DNA of 64,000 bases from Cyclobacteriaceae bacterium (GCA_016787605.1 JAEUUE010000096.1:1-64000); one strand, 5' to 3'; positions 17,102 to 26,226 are shown, counted from the stretch's first letter. The notes: generated by a model not told the origin, from the letters alone. Numbers and translations are program-made.

Positions 17102-20100
17102 CTAAAAAGTAACATTCAATCCAACCGTATAAATCCTCGCCACCGGGTAAGCCCCATTGTCAATATTGTTTGCCAATACATTGGAACTTCCAAAATCCGG
17201 TGAGTATCCTGTGAAGTTGGAGATGGTAAAAAGGTTCGTTCCTCTCAAATACACCTTCACTTGCTTCACGGAAATCTTGCTTGTCCATGCCGAGGGCAGA
17301 GAATATCCCAGCGTCAGGCTGCGCAAACGGAAATAAGACCCATCCTGGATAAAACGATCAGAGATGGAATAATTGTATCCGCCGAAAGTCGGGCGAGGCT
17401 CGTAATACGAGGTTCCGTCGCCGGTCCATCGGTTCATCACGTGCCTCTCGAAATTGTAAGGGTCGGGCCGCACAATCTCCTTGCCGTTGAGAATCTGGTT
17501 GCCGGATTGTCCCTGGAAGTCGGCCAGGAGTTCAATGCCCTTGTACTCCAATTGAAGATTGAAGCCATAGATGAAGGTGGGGATGGGTGATCCGATGTAG
17601 GTACGGTCGGCGGCTGTCAGCTGGCCGTCATTATTCACGTCGACAAACCGCAAGTCGCCCGGCACCACGTTGGCGTCATGCGGGTAGGCGTTGATCTCGG
17701 ATGCATTCTGGAACACCCCGTTGGTACGGAAGCCGTAGAAGGCACCAATCGGGAGGCCGATGGTACTCAGCGTGGCCGGCTGGCCGTTGCCGAGGAAGCC
17801 ACCCACCAGGGTGGAGTCGATTCCCTTGGATCCCCCTACCGCCAGCACTTCGTTGTGGAGGGTGTTCCCCACAAATCCGACCTTATACTTGATTCCCTTG
17901 AATTCATCCTGCCAGGAGACATTGAATTCAAATCCGCGGTTGAGTACGGTGCCGGCATTGACCGTAATGAGTGCACCATTGCCGTTGCCGGCATAACCTT
18001 GCGTTCTCAGGGGAACGAGAATATCCTGGGTTTCTTTGCTGAAGTAGTCGAACTCCGCCGTCAGCCGGTCATTGAGGAAGGCCACTTCCACACCGATATC
18101 GGTCTGATAGGTAGTCTCCCAAACCAGGTTAGGATTGCCGGCTACGTCGAATGTTGTTCCTGATACGAGGTTGCTGCCCGCGCCAAAAACCGGGCTGGTG
18201 TTGCCATTGGAGGTTACGAGCGAATATTGCTTGAGGTAGTCGATCTTTTCATTGCCGATGGAACCCCAGCTGGCCCGCAGTTTCAGGTTGGTCATGACGT
18301 CGACACCCTTCATGAAGTCTTCGTTAATGATATTCCATCCCACGGCAAACGAGGGGAAATTCCCCCACCGGTTATCCGGTGAGAACTTCGACGAGCCGTC
18401 ACGGCGGAAGGAGGCGGTGACCAGGTACTTTTCCTTCCACGTGTAGTTTACGCGGAACAGGTAAGAGACCAGGCTGTAGTACATGTTGGCGTCGACCCCG
18501 TTGTTGATGGCGGAGAGATTATTGACGATCGGATTGGTGGTGGGGTCGTAAAAGTAGAGCGGGTTGTTGAGGTACCGCAGTTCCGGAAAATCGCGGATGA
18601 TATTGCTTCCCCGGATATTGATGAACTCATTCCGCGTGGATTGCATGGTAAACCCTCCAAGTACATTGAGCCGGTGATCGCCAAACTCCTTGGTATAGTT
18701 CAGGGTATTTTCCCACAGGAGCGTTGACGAAGATGAGCTGCCCTTGCTGAGTGAGCTTAGCAGGTTCTGCTGCTGGTTTGGTGTGCCATCAGGATTGAAT
18801 ACGGTGAACGCCGGGGTGAAATCCTCGCTCTTGGAATTGGACAAGTCGACGCCAAAGCTCGACCGGAACAGGAAGTCTTTCAGGAAGGTGACATCCATGA
18901 ACATGTTCCCGACAATCCGAAGGCCGCTGTTGAAGTTATTGGAGTATTCGAGGGAGGCCAGGGGGTTGCCCACGTTGGGCACCGCGCCAAAACTTCCGTC
19001 GGAATAATACGGTTCATGAAGCGGTTGAGCCCGGTAGGCCTGGTAGACCACATCGGGAGCATTCTGCTGACTGTAAGGAGCCAAGGTGATGTTGTTTCCC
19101 AGCTTGATGTTGTCGCTCAGGGCATAGGTATTGTTGAACTTGAGCGTCACGCGCTCAAATTTCGACTTGGGGATAATTCCTTCCTGGTTATAGTAGCCGA
19201 CGCCGACATAGTACTGCGATTTGGCGCCCGATCCTGCCACGGAAACCTGGTAATTCTGCATGGGCGCCGTACGGAAAATGAGCGACTGCCAATCGGTGTT
19301 GGGCAAGGCGTTGAGGTTATTGTAGGTGCCCGGAATGATTTCGTTGGTGATCTGGCCGAATTCCTTGCCATTCAGCAAGTCAATGGTCTTTGCCACTTCC
19401 TGAATGCTGTACTCGGCCAGCACATTGACGGTGGGCTTTTCCTGGCCAGTCTTTCCCAGTTTGGTTGTAACAATGATGACGCCATTGGCACCCCGGGCTC
19501 CGAAGATGGCCGTGGAAGATGCATCCTTCAGTACTTCCATCGACTGGATGTCTCCCGGGTTGAGGAAGGAAATGTCATCCAGGATCACTCCATCGACGAC
19601 ATAGATCGGCGAGGAGTTGTTGAACGTACCTACTCCCCGCACCCGCACTACTGGGCTTGCGCCGGGCGCCCCGGAGGTGTTGTAGACTTGAACCCCTGAT
19701 ACCCGGCCTTGAAGGGACTGAACTGCGTTGAAGGAAGGTATTCTTGTGATTTCGGAAGGTTTGATGGAGGCGATGGAGCCCGTCAGGTCGCTCTTGCTTT
19801 GTACGCCATACCCGACGACCACCACCTCTTGCAAGAGATCGCTGTCCGATTCCAGCGCTACGTCAATCACCGCGCGGTTATCGACCGTAATAGTTTGGGT
19901 GGTAAATCCCACAAACGAAAAAGTCAGGGTATTCTCCCCAGGTGCCAACTCAATCTGGTATTTGCCATCCATGTCGGTGGCTGTGCCCTTGGAAGTGCCG
20001 GGCACCGAGATATTGACGCCAGGCACCCCCTGACCATCTTCCTTGGCTGTTACCGTACCGGACACTACCCTGTTTTGGGCCAATGCAGCCATGGAACCAA

Positions 20101-20134
20101 GGCATAAGATGCTAACTACCAATGCTTTAATCAT
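17102..20134 (-). CDS. SusC/RagA-family TonB-linked outer membrane transporter
   Basis: 1010 residues, typical of SusC. A signal peptide ends near AALAQ (20); the carboxypeptidase-regulatory-like domain follows (SGTVTAKEDGQGVPGVNI), then the VVVGYG TonB-box-like stretch, the plug (VVRVRGVGTFNNSSPIYVVDGV; NPGDIQSMEVLKDASSTAIFGARGANGVI) and the barrel ending in an aromatic residue (GLNVTF). It imports oligosaccharides with SusD as lid. It is the first gene of the susC-susD-LamG-GH144-GH3 run. The 231 bases upstream separate it from the membrane receptor gene on the same strand and should contain its promoter. Confidence 0.97.
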   Translation of the reverse strand: MIKALVVSILCLGSMAALAQNRVVSGTVTAKEDGQGVPGVNISVPGTSKGTATDMDGKYQIELAPGENTLTFSFVGFTTQTITVDNRAVIDVALESDSDLLQEVVVVGYGVQSKSDLTGSIASIKPSEITRIPSFNAVQSLQGRVSGVQVYNTSGAPGASPVVRVRGVGTFNNSSPIYVVDGVILDDISFLNPGDIQSMEVLKDASSTAIFGARGANGVIIVTTKLGKTGQEKPTVNVLAEYSIQEVAKTIDLLNGKEFGQITNEIIPGTYNNLNALPNTDWQSLIFRTAPMQNYQVSVAGSGAKSQYYVGVGYYNQEGIIPKSKFERVTLKFNNTYALSDNIKLGNNITLAPYSQQNAPDVVYQAYRAQPLHEPYYSDGSFGAVPNVGNPLASLEYSNNFNSGLRIVGNMFMDVTFLKDFLFRSSFGVDLSNSKSEDFTPAFTVFNPDGTPNQQQNLLSSLSKGSSSSSTLLWENTLNYTKEFGDHRLNVLGGFTMQSTRNEFINIRGSNIIRDFPELRYLNNPLYFYDPTTNPIVNNLSAINNGVDANMYYSLVSYLFRVNYTWKEKYLVTASFRRDGSSKFSPDNRWGNFPSFAVGWNIINEDFMKGVDVMTNLKLRASWGSIGNEKIDYLKQYSLVTSNGNTSPVFGAGSNLVSGTTFDVAGNPNLVWETTYQTDIGVEVAFLNDRLTAEFDYFSKETQDILVPLRTQGYAGNGNGALITVNAGTVLNRGFEFNVSWQDEFKGIKYKVGFVGNTLHNEVLAVGGSKGIDSTLVGGFLGNGQPATLSTIGLPIGAFYGFRTNGVFQNASEINAYPHDANVVPGDLRFVDVNNDGQLTAADRTYIGSPIPTFIYGFNLQLEYKGIELLADFQGQSGNQILNGKEIVRPDPYNFERHVMNRWTGDGTSYYEPRPTFGGYNYSISDRFIQDGSYFRLRSLTLGYSLPSAWTSKISVKQVKVYLRGTNLFTISNFTGYSPDFGSSNVLANNIDNGAYPVARIYTVGLNVTF

Positions 20135-20365
20135 AACGCGGCCAATACTTCGGTCAATGATTTTCGTGGTTTTGCGAAATGAAGTTATGGCAATATCAAG
20201 CCGCGAGTAATTTTTTTTGCTGAAATCGTCGATTAAGCAAAGAAAATATGGCCAACGGGGGGATTAGAAATTAACGGAAGAAAAACATCGATTTCAAACG
20301 TATGCTGGGCACAAATGGCGAAAACGTCTGTTCCGCTTTGCGCATCAAAAACATGAAGAGGTAGG
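20135..20365 (-). other. leader and probable promoter region of susC
   Basis: 231 bases without a credible gene, between the end of the zinc-ribbon receptor gene and susC. On the minus strand it holds a TATTTTCTTTGC stretch (around 20240) and an A/T tract (near 20210), but no full TTG-N17-21-TAnnTTTG promoter that I would assign. It is the obvious place to look for an operator. Confidence 0.35.
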
Positions 20366-22306
20366 CTACCTCCTCAGGCGCCCCAGGGAACTCCGGATGA
20401 GACCCTTTACCCGGCTTCGGATGCCGGCCCTGGTTTCTGCACTGGCAATCAGGATGACATCTTCCCAATTGGCCGCTGTGGGACGGTTGCCCTTGAGTTC
20501 CAGCTCACCGATCCTCTCCGCAATCCTCTTCCGGAAGCCCCAAACGGTGTTCATTCGCAGGTCGAGAGTGTGTGCCAGCTCCTCGATCGTGACTTTCTTT
20601 CTCGCCGCAACGGCCACATAGGCGATGTAAAAGGCCTTTTCAATAGGAAACTTAATGCCATGAAATACCGTGTAGCTGGTGATGGACTCATTGTACCCGC
20701 ATCGGGTGCAGCGTCGTCCGAATTTCTGTGCGCCTTCAAAGTACTTCTCATTGGCGCAGCGGCGACACTGGTATCCCTTCGACCATTTCAGTGTCTCGAG
20801 GAACCGGTAGCACGCCAGGGCATCCGCGTAGATGGTCTTGAACTCCGAGTACTCCATCACTTTCTCATGAAGCCGCTCCTCCAGGACCTCCTTCACCTTG
20901 TTCTTGAGCTTCCAGTTGTCCAAATCCAGGAGGGAATTGATCTGGTTGATTTCCCTTGACTGGACCGTCAACTTCTCATTGCTTTCTTCCAACTCCCGGT
21001 TCTTCCGGTCCAACTCAAGGGTACGCTCCCTCACCTTCTCCTCCAGTTCCCGGTTGACCTTGTCCTTGAGCTGCATGTTCAGTTCGTGCTGCTGGATAAT
21101 CCGCTTCAGCGCCCTGTCACGGTTGTTCTTGAGAATCCGGATGCGGTCACCCAGCGCAAACGTGAGGAACAACATCTCCACGACAAAACTCAGGTGCAGG
21201 CTGTAATGCGACAGGATGGTGATCGACAGAATGTTGAAGTACACCAGGCTGCGCAGGAGGAAACCCGACAGGAGCAGTCCATAGGCGATCACAAAGAACC
21301 GGGCAGGCCGATACCCCCTCATCCAGATTTTAACCCCGGTATAAAAGATCAAGCCCAGGGGCAGGATCTCCACCATTCGGTATTCAAAGAACTCCGGGAA
21401 GTACAGGAACTCCACCAGGAAGACCACGGTGCGGAGGATAATCATCCCCACCAGCAGGCGATCCAGATGGGGAGACTTGGCCTTGGTGCTGAGAAAGCGA
21501 CGGGTAAAAACGAGCGCCCACAAAATAACGGAGTACAGGGATATCCCCACCGCATAATCGTTCCAGTCCGGGTGGTCCGGCCATAAGTACTGAAAGGCGA
21601 TGCCATCGAGGCTCATCGCGTAGAGGGCTACGCTGAGGATATAGAGGATGTAGTAGAGATTCTTGATTTCACGGATCGCCAGGTACACCAGGAAGTTGTA
21701 CAGGGCGATGATCAGGATCATTCCGTAGAAGGTGCCATACAGGAAATACTCATTCAACGCATAGTTGATGAACCGCCGGTCGGATCGGAAGGCGATCCGG
21801 ATGTCGGCAAAAGCATGCGAGCGCACCTTGAAGTAGTAGACCAGGGTAGTGTCCTTCCGCATCGTCAACGGCACCTCGAAGTTCTTGTGCTGTATGTTCC
21901 GCTGCGTGAACGGAAAATGATCACCCATGATCCACCGGCTGTAGCCGCCCCTCTCCGATGGCAGGTAGGCCTCAATTTGGTCAATGGTCTGATCGTAAAA
22001 TTCCAGGAGCCAAACCTGTTCCTGTGTCTGGATGTGGTGAATGGGAATGCGGATCCAATACCAGGTATCCACCTGGAAATCCTTGTTCTGATAGTCGGGG
22101 TTCTTCCGGAACCTCTGCTGAACCTGCGGCAGCAATACCGATTCGAATTCGATCAACCCCTCCGGGTCGGTGAAGTGATCCAGTTCCCGCATGTACAGGA
22201 TGCGTTCTTCACCTGCGGGAAGTTCGAAACCCTGGCCGTCAGCCGGAGCGACCGGGACCACCAGGGTGAGAACCAGGACCACCCATCCGGAAATTCGACG
22301 AATCAT
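20366..22306 (-). CDS. 7TM-DISM membrane receptor fused to a transposase-like zinc ribbon and HTH
   Basis: 646 residues. A signal peptide (1-24) is followed by a periplasmic 7TMR-DISMED2-like beta-sandwich (about 35-175; TWYWIRIPIHH, VWLLEFYDQTIDQIEAYL), seven hydrophobic segments of the 7TMR-DISM type (about 185-390), a long charged coiled coil (about 395-490), a zinc ribbon with C514, C517, C533 and C536, and then SITSYTVFHGIKFP plus an HTH-like segment (TIEELAHTLDLRMNTVWGFRKRI). The last 130 residues match the N-terminal zinc ribbon and HTH of IS1595/ISXO2 transposases, but no DDE domain follows. DISM receptors sense carbohydrates or small ligands; here the output is most simply DNA binding. 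The gene starts 7 bases after the second GH144-like gene and lies upstream of susC. Confidence 0.87.
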   Translation of the reverse strand: MIRRISGWVVLVLTLVVPVAPADGQGFELPAGEERILYMRELDHFTDPEGLIEFESVLLPQVQQRFRKNPDYQNKDFQVDTWYWIRIPIHHIQTQEQVWLLEFYDQTIDQIEAYLPSERGGYSRWIMGDHFPFTQRNIQHKNFEVPLTMRKDTTLVYYFKVRSHAFADIRIAFRSDRRFINYALNEYFLYGTFYGMILIIALYNFLVYLAIREIKNLYYILYILSVALYAMSLDGIAFQYLWPDHPDWNDYAVGISLYSVILWALVFTRRFLSTKAKSPHLDRLLVGMIILRTVVFLVEFLYFPEFFEYRMVEILPLGLIFYTGVKIWMRGYRPARFFVIAYGLLLSGFLLRSLVYFNILSITILSHYSLHLSFVVEMLFLTFALGDRIRILKNNRDRALKRIIQQHELNMQLKDKVNRELEEKVRERTLELDRKNRELEESNEKLTVQSREINQINSLLDLDNWKLKNKVKEVLEERLHEKVMEYSEFKTIYADALACYRFLETLKWSKGYQCRRCANEKYFEGAQKFGRRCTRCGYNESITSYTVFHGIKFPIEKAFYIAYVAVAARKKVTIEELAHTLDLRMNTVWGFRKRIAERIGELELKGNRPTAANWEDVILIASAETRAGIRSRVKGLIRSSLGRLRR

Positions 22307-22313
22307 CGGCTTG

Positions 22314-23681
22314 TCAACGTGTTAACCATCCCCCGCTGAACCCCGCTTTGCGCAGGCCTTCCACAATGTAGGGGTTCTTCTTCATGATTTCCCAAACCAG
22401 CCCCGTGCGGTAGTTCTCCAGCTGCATCAGGATGGGACCCTGGTCGATACCCAGGTAATCCGGATCGAACCATCCCCTGGACCCGTCGGCATACACCACC
22501 GAAGGGTTGAAGGCATCTTTGAAACCGTACGTTGAATACAACTTGTCTCCGTACCGCTTCGACATCTCCTCCAGGGCCGGCAGGCATACTTCGGGTGCGA
22601 ATGGAATCGATCCTCCCGCCGCGGTTGGGGCAATGGTGCCGTCATCCTGGATGTAGCCGCGAGCAGCGCCCCGGGCACTGTAGCCCATGAATGAGATGTT
22701 GGGGTCCGCATTACCTTGATTACCAGGGCCATCGCACGCCGTCAGGCCCCAGATGAGTTCGCTGTAGTCACTCCAACCGCCCGGATTGTAAATACAGTAT
22801 TGCCGGTTGGCGAGCGTGGCACGGCGGGAGTTCTCGAAATAGTCGATTCCCCGGCCTTTCATGTAGTCGTCCTGGATGCCGCGAAAATCAATGTACATAT
22901 GAGAGTACTGGTGGCCGAATAGCGGACCGAAATTGACGTGGGGCTGACCTTGCCACGTTGACCACTGGTAGGTTTTTGTCCAGGCCTCCCACGCTCCCTT
23001 ATCCAGGGGATGGGTGGGTGAACCCAACGCGAGGACATACAAAATCATCGCCTCGTTGTAGCCTCGCCAGGTGGAAGCCAGGAATCCGCTTTCGGGATGC
23101 CAGCCCATGCTCATGGTTGATCCCCCGTTCATCGCCCAATCCCATTCCACCTGCCGGTAAAGCGAGTCGGCCGCCTGGCGGATTTGAACCTCGACATCAC
23201 TGGTTCCATCAAAGTAGGATTGACTGGAAAGCACACCCGCCATGAGCAACCCGGTGTCGATCGTGGAAAGTTCGACCCGTTGAAACCGCATGCCGGTCTT
23301 CATATCCAGGAAGTGATAAAAGAAGCCGCGATGACCAGTGACTCCAGACTCCTGCTCGCCCTGCGGCGCCTTGAGGAAGAATCGTAGCGTGGTCAATGTC
23401 CTTGACGCAGCAGCCTCGCGGCTTATGTACCCTCGCTCCACTCCGATGAGGTAGGATGTCAATCCGAATCCGGTGGCGGCAATGCTGGAGAAGCTCGGCG
23501 TTGGCCACCGATCCGGTACGAGTCCGTTGTCAGGGTTGGTAAGCTCCCAAAAGAATCCAAAGGTTTTCTTCGACAAGGAGTCCTGAAAGGCAACATTTTC
23601 CGTTGTGCGTGAGTTTCCGGTTTGGCAACTCATCAGAGCAGAAAACCCACCCAGAATAACAAAGGCAGTTAGAAATCGCAT
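22314..23681 (-). CDS. second glucoamylase-like (GH144-type) lipoprotein
   Basis: 455 residues with lipobox SALMSC (C19) and no Ig-like domains. The (alpha/alpha)6-barrel region begins at DSLSKKTFGFFWELTNPDNGL and carries ELSTIDTGLLMAGVL, RGYNEAMILYVLALGSPTH and GIDQGPILMQLENYRTG, sharing the RGYNE, GSPTH and IDQGPI landmarks with the protein at 12183-14162 but differing in the WPHW/DNGGDLVET region. It is probably an endo-acting beta-1,2-glucanase or relative. Its stop is 7 bases from the ATG of the zinc-ribbon receptor, so enzyme and receptor are very likely cotranscribed. 48 bases separate it from the site-2 protease gene upstream. Confidence 0.88.
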   Translation of the reverse strand: MRFLTAFVILGGFSALMSCQTGNSRTTENVAFQDSLSKKTFGFFWELTNPDNGLVPDRWPTPSFSSIAATGFGLTSYLIGVERGYISREAAASRTLTTLRFFLKAPQGEQESGVTGHRGFFYHFLDMKTGMRFQRVELSTIDTGLLMAGVLSSQSYFDGTSDVEVQIRQAADSLYRQVEWDWAMNGGSTMSMGWHPESGFLASTWRGYNEAMILYVLALGSPTHPLDKGAWEAWTKTYQWSTWQGQPHVNFGPLFGHQYSHMYIDFRGIQDDYMKGRGIDYFENSRRATLANRQYCIYNPGGWSDYSELIWGLTACDGPGNQGNADPNISFMGYSARGAARGYIQDDGTIAPTAAGGSIPFAPEVCLPALEEMSKRYGDKLYSTYGFKDAFNPSVVYADGSRGWFDPDYLGIDQGPILMQLENYRTGLVWEIMKKNPYIVEGLRKAGFSGGWLTR

Positions 23682-23729
23682 GGTGAAAAGGTCGGAAAAA
23701 ATAATGAATTCGGTGACGCGCGAGGTGTT

Positions 23730-24812
23730 TTACCTGAGATGCTGTCTCGCCCGCTGAATCAGGACAAATTCCACCAGGTTGTCATTGTCTACCATCCCCA
23801 CTACGGCCTCTCCCTCCTTCACCAGCGCAATGGATTTCCCGGACGACTGCATCTTGATGATTGCCTCATTGACCGGCAGGCCGGACGGCAGGTAGAGGAT
23901 ATCTGTTTGCATGCAGTCGCGGACCGTCAGCTGATCTCCTTTGTCGCCCAGGGCCTTGATGACATCCATCTGGGAGATCACCCCGAGCACGAGCGAATCG
24001 TCGGCCACCACGAAGTTCTTTTTCTGGGTGTTGAGGATCTCCCGGATCATTTCTCCCACGGTGGTCTCGGGCTTTACCACCGGCATTTCATGCATGGTCA
24101 GGTCCATCACCGTGTGCCCCTCCATCAGCGCTTCTGTCGACGCGTAATTGGCTTCCGCCTGGGCGCCCAGGATGATGAACAATCCGATGAAGACCAGGAA
24201 GGGGTTCACGTAGAACCCGAGGAAAATGAATATCACCGCGATCACCTGTCCAAAGGTCGCCGCCACACGAGTGGCTTGCGGGCGGTCCATCCAAAACGAA
24301 AGGATGGCGCGAAACACCCTGCCGCCGTCCATGGGAAAAGCCGGCACCAGGTTGAATAGGGCGAGCCAGGCGTTGACTACGGCAAAGGCAAAGAGGAAGG
24401 TGTTCGGACCAATCTGGATCTCCGCCTCCTGGCTGGTCAGCTGGGGAACCGGCGCCAGCGGCAGCAGGAGCCCGGCGATAACCAGGTTCACCAAGGGGCC
24501 GGCCAGGGCGACCACCAGTTCCTCCTTCGGCTTACGCGGTATCGACTCCAGCCGGGCCACTCCCCCGATCGGGTAAAGCGTAATGTCGCGGGTGCGGATG
24601 CCATACTGCCGGGCGGCAAAGGCGTGGCCCAGTTCATGGAGTACAACGCAGACGAAGATGGACCCCACAAAAAGAAGCGTCCAGAGGATCGGGCCGGCGG
24701 ATGCGCCCTCGCGGAGGTTTTGCACAACGATCCAGACAATGAGCAGCAGGAAGGTCCAGTGGATGGAGACCTTGATGCCCGAAACGTTGCCCAGGGAAAG
24801 CGCGCTTTTCAT
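23730..24812 (-). CDS. site-2 protease family (M50) membrane protease with CBS domains
   Basis: 360 residues from the ATG at 24812; a TATCTTTC box at 24829-24836 lies inside the longer frame and argues against starts further upstream. The zinc motif HELGH (59-63) lies in the second hydrophobic segment and the partner FPMDGGR is in a later one, as in M50 intramembrane metalloproteases that release membrane-bound regulators. Two CBS domains (about 230-350: MHEMPVVKPETTVGEMI; ISQMDVIKAL; GMVDNDNLVEF) suggest control by adenosine nucleotides. Substrate unknown. Same strand as the glucan locus but probably a separate unit. Confidence 0.93.
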   Translation of the reverse strand: MKSALSLGNVSGIKVSIHWTFLLLIVWIVVQNLREGASAGPILWTLLFVGSIFVCVVLHELGHAFAARQYGIRTRDITLYPIGGVARLESIPRKPKEELVVALAGPLVNLVIAGLLLPLAPVPQLTSQEAEIQIGPNTFLFAFAVVNAWLALFNLVPAFPMDGGRVFRAILSFWMDRPQATRVAATFGQVIAVIFIFLGFYVNPFLVFIGLFIILGAQAEANYASTEALMEGHTVMDLTMHEMPVVKPETTVGEMIREILNTQKKNFVVADDSLVLGVISQMDVIKALGDKGDQLTVRDCMQTDILYLPSGLPVNEAIIKMQSSGKSIALVKEGEAVVGMVDNDNLVEFVLIQRARQHLR

Positions 24813-24927
24813 CGTGAGTTTGTCAAAGGAAAGATAACGGCTGAACTTCCACGAATTCCTGACAACCGTCATTTAAGGTAGCGGTGAGTTTCTGATCTTT
24901 GCAGGGCTTTCAACGCTCAACTAGTCT

Positions 24928-25749
24928 ATGGCTTTACTAACCCCGTTACTCCGCAGGGGGTTCCTGGTTGTCCTGGTATCGCTGCTCGCCGGCTCTCCGG
25001 CCTGGAGTCAGCAGAACCTGTTCAATGTTCCCAGCTCTGACATTACCATAAAGGGCAAGCTGTTTTTCCAGCAGCAAATCAACTTCCTCACCGACGGTAC
25101 GGCCGCCTTCAACACCACCTTCTGTTATGGGTTAGGCAAAGACTTTGAAGTAGGCGCCAACATTCTCGGGGTATTTGTCGATCCCCATGCGGCGGGGTCC
25201 GCCATTCAGACCAATTCTGACGGCGCCAAACCTCCGGTATATCCGTTCTTCACGGGGAACCTGCAAAAGGCCTTTGTTCTGAGTCCGACGTTTAAGGTTG
25301 GTCTCGGAGCGCAGGCCGGCTTTTCACCGGGGATGCATTTTGGTTTCTTCTCTTATGCCAACCTCGTGACGGTGATTCCGAAACTGCAACTCAAGATGAT
25401 CACCGGGGTTAATCACGGCACGGAGACCTTGCTCGGTCCTGGTGACCTCAACCCGGTTTTTTCTTCTACCTACGACCCCATTGGCTTTCAGTTCGGCTTT
25501 GAAAAGGAGATTGTCCATTCCAACATTCTCCTGCTGGCCGAGCACATCACCGGTACCCATACGCTGGGTATATCGGTCCTGGGGATTGGATATCACATTA
25601 CGGACCATTGGGTGCTGTCCGCCGGATGGCAGTTTTCCAGCGCGGGGAACCCTACGCCAAACAGTTTCGTACTGGAGTTCACCTTTGTTCCGTCGGCCGT
25701 AATTCATCACAGCCTCTACCACGAAGGGCACCCGGACAAGGGAACCTGA
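24928..25749 (+). CDS. exported beta-barrel-like hypothetical protein
   Basis: 273 residues with an N-terminal signal peptide (about 1-28, ending PAWSQ). The mature part alternates polar and hydrophobic residues with many aromatic and glycine positions (FCYGLGKDFEVGANI, FGFFSYANLVTVIPKLQLKMI, WVLSAGWQFSS) and looks like an outer-membrane barrel of roughly ten to twelve strands; the end is histidine-rich (HHSLYHEGH). No family recognised. A GATCTTTG -7-like box lies about 30 bases before the ATG. Located just before the metal-efflux operon; the histidine-rich end might fit metal contact, but that is speculation. Confidence 0.7.
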   Translation: MALLTPLLRRGFLVVLVSLLAGSPAWSQQNLFNVPSSDITIKGKLFFQQQINFLTDGTAAFNTTFCYGLGKDFEVGANILGVFVDPHAAGSAIQTNSDGAKPPVYPFFTGNLQKAFVLSPTFKVGLGAQAGFSPGMHFGFFSYANLVTVIPKLQLKMITGVNHGTETLLGPGDLNPVFSSTYDPIGFQFGFEKEIVHSNILLLAEHITGTHTLGISVLGIGYHITDHWVLSAGWQFSSAGNPTPNSFVLEFTFVPSAVIHHSLYHEGHPDKGT

Positions 25750-25798
25750 AGAATCCGGGCTCAGGCACCTCCTTAGTCGGCGTTACTTCGCCTGGTTA

Positions 25799-25826
25799 TT
25801 GTTTTTAATTGTTTGCCGTATATTTG
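25799..25826 (+). promoter_or_regulatory. Bacteroidota-type promoter of the metal-efflux operon
   Basis: TTG (25799-25801), 17 bases, then TATATTTG (25819-25826), an exact match to the TAnnTTTG -7 element. The ATG follows 12 bases after the box, so the 5' leader would be only about 5 bases. Confidence 0.7.
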
Positions 25827-25837
25827 CGACTGGTGAA

Positions 25838-26203
25838 ATGAAATCACTTCGAACTATAGCACCCCGCACGTCTCTTGCGATATCCCTGGTATTGCTATCG
25901 TTCATTTTCGGCGGCCCCCTACTTTCCGGGAATCCGGAGCACGACTCAGGCATACACGGGGAATATGCATCGAAACCTCAAACCGCTAATGACCTGGCCG
26001 GATTTGCTCGGCAGGCGTTGGATGGCGAGGTGCAGGATGCGGTCAGTGATGACCGAAATAAAGGCAACGTTACTGCCCTGATCAGTATTCTCCTTCAATC
26101 GAGAACGATTTCTGATTTTGTTCCAATCATTCAAAGCCGTCTGGCCATACAACTGAGGATTGGACCGCCTTTAGTAATACTCTTGGGTCAGTTTCTCATC
26201 TGA
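25838..26203 (+). CDS. small hypothetical protein heading the czc-type operon
   Basis: 121 residues from the ATG at 25838, which directly follows a good promoter. The N-terminus (about 12-30) is hydrophobic and could be a signal or anchor; the middle is acidic and contains a histidine or two (EHDSGIHGEYASK); the end is hydrophobic (IGPPLVILLGQFLI). No family recognised. Position first in the transcription unit with czcC, czcB and czcA homologues suggests a role in metal handling, comparable to small periplasmic proteins of other efflux loci, but the sequence shows no clear metal-binding motif. Confidence 0.6.
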   Translation: MKSLRTIAPRTSLAISLVLLSFIFGGPLLSGNPEHDSGIHGEYASKPQTANDLAGFARQALDGEVQDAVSDDRNKGNVTALISILLQSRTISDFVPIIQSRLAIQLRIGPPLVILLGQFLI

Positions 26204-26226
26204 TCCTCCTCCTCCTCCTCTTCTTC
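26204..26226 (+). repeat. TCC microsatellite
   Basis: Five perfect TCC units (26204-26218) followed by TC(TTC)2, directly after the stop codon of the small leader gene and about 75 bases before czcC. Noncoding. Confidence 0.8.

Noticed and set aside
20690-20780. IS1595-like transposase zinc ribbon taken as an insertion sequence remnant
   Set aside because: It is in frame with, and C-terminal to, a complete membrane receptor; no DDE domain, inverted repeats or target duplication are seen.
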